Assembly (NCBI RefSeq): GCF_000419765.1
Contig: NZ_ATTQ01000006.1
Span: 1-64,000 of the forward strand
DNA: 64,000 nucleotides
Reading direction: 5' to 3'
Source of the DNA: Rhizobium mongolense USDA 1844
Lineage (GTDB): Bacteria > Pseudomonadota > Alphaproteobacteria > Rhizobiales > Rhizobiaceae
The notes under the pieces are model-generated. The model worked only from the letters and a program-made list of their open reading frames with translations, did not search any database and had not been told where the DNA came from. Below are positions 63,450 to 64,000 of the stretch, in pieces (within the stretch, counting starts at the first letter, position 1; every line of letters starts with the position of its first letter). The position numbers and the translations under genes are program-made.

Positions 63450-63655
63450 GCAACGACGAGATAAAGGTCGGTGGCGTACGGGCAGTTGGAGTGGAAGCTC
63501 GCCCGCGCGGGGGCGCTTGTTTCCGGACTGCCGGAACTGGAAAGACCCCATTTGCGTCCGCGCTCGCGGCCGCCCTTGGAACGAGAGTGTTGTGCGAAGC
63601 AGGAGCGATGCTGACCCTCGGGACCTTGCTCGACGGGCGCCACCCCGATGCAGGG
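63450..63655 (+). pseudogene. FtsH-like AAA+ gene remnant (Walker A region)
   Basis: The DNA from about 63450 corresponds to that of the AAA+/M41 gene at about 16158-16380. It keeps TTGGAGTGGAAGCTCGCCCG and GCGTCCGCGCTCGC, with the Walker A remnant (SGL-P-GTGKT) one base short. About 30 codons are deleted between the two conserved blocks at the left end. The ATPase core beyond about 63655 is missing. A second copy of the same family, dead. Confidence 0.7.
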
Positions 63656-63660
63656 TAGAG

Positions 63661-64000
63661 CGCTTAAGGTGGACGGCCAGTGGCAACTCAGCGGTTGCCG
63701 TTCATCCGTGTTGCACGATGACGGGGTTGTTCAACCACACCGAAGGAAAGAGTCGGGCGCCAGCCCGCCAATTTTTCAGTCGGAGCAACCTGCCGACGCT
63801 GCGATCTGCCGGTTAAGAAACTTGATCTTCAGTCAGTGGATCGTCGGGTAAATACCGCTTCACCAGGGCCCTCATGAGTTTGGGTCGTGAGGTACCCCTG
63901 GGTTACTCAGGGTATAACGGATCGAGCCTGACAACGCGGCTAGCCTTCTGTGGACTGCGCTCTAGCGTTCGTGGCCAGCGAATTGTCGACCTGGCCCCAC
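63661..64000. other. no gene recognised at window end
   Basis: Open frames of fewer than 100 codons on the plus strand have no recognisable features. A gene beginning beyond 64000 cannot be excluded. Confidence 0.4.

Noticed and set aside
1..64000. Search for tRNA, rRNA, CRISPR arrays and replication genes
   Set aside because: No cloverleaf, rRNA signature, spaced repeats or repABC-type genes were seen while reading; a covariance or repeat-finder run would be needed to exclude them fully.

Overview
The window reads as a member of the Rhizobiaceae (Rhizobium or a close relative). The clues are high GC, GxSDR-, MFS- and two-component-rich content, HisKA_2-type response regulator-kinases, tandem Ku genes, FixJ-type regulators, an entericidin-like lipoprotein and small rhizobial stress proteins (CsbD, SPW, DUF1127-like). 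No rRNA, tRNA or CRISPR array was recognised.

Region 1 (1-15.7 kb) looks like stable genome. It holds the end of a YihY-type membrane protein, small stress and envelope proteins, two transporters, a response-regulator/histidine-kinase fusion, a DUF924 protein, a large MscS-type channel, a pair of paralogous double-receiver proteins (one ending in a GGDEF domain) and a GlxA/AraC-type regulator.

Region 2 (15.8-22.1 kb) is decaying accessory DNA. It contains an FtsH-like AAA+/M41 gene that is cut at its 5' end next to an insertion-sequence-end-like repeat and is frameshifted, a frameshifted SRAP gene, an exported thermonuclease and the C-terminal stump of a DinB polymerase.

Region 3 (22.2-28.4 kb) is the highlight: a seven-gene minus-strand operon. 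A bufferin-type peptide (BufA1, DUF2282), its MNIO/DUF692 modifying enzyme (BufB) and the DUF2063 partner (BufC) are followed by DoxX, a type II NADH dehydrogenase, a membrane Cache-adenylate cyclase and a DUF3307 membrane protein. The known part makes a copper-binding modified peptide; the downstream half suggests a link to respiration and cAMP.

Region 4 (28.5-36.1 kb) holds bdhA-patatin (3-hydroxybutyrate/storage-polymer metabolism) facing a LysR regulator, then an exported cupin, an MFS transporter, an exported DUF302 protein and a second adenylate cyclase with TPRs.

Region 5 (36.2-49.6 kb) is a mosaic. It has a DnaE2 C-terminal stump, hypothetical genes and two Ku genes. A redox cluster follows, with many fragments (SDR pieces, a winged-helix ATPase regulator with a large internal deletion, a chloroperoxidase stump) next to intact genes (zinc-independent alcohol dehydrogenase/quinone reductase, tautomerase, Tat-exported metallo-beta-lactamase-fold protein, DsrE-like).

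Region 6 (50-62 kb) contains a Na+/H+ antiporter, a PAS kinase with FixJ-type and receiver-only partners, a heme-binding GlcG-like protein, two SDRs and a three-gene exported molybdenum hydroxylase (2Fe-2S subunit, molybdopterin subunit, dihaem cytochrome c).

The right end (62-64 kb) repeats themes from regions 2 and 5. A degraded second copy of the unrecognised gene at 48.2-49.5 kb is followed by a degraded second copy of the AAA+/M41 gene, which hints at a recurrent two-gene module.
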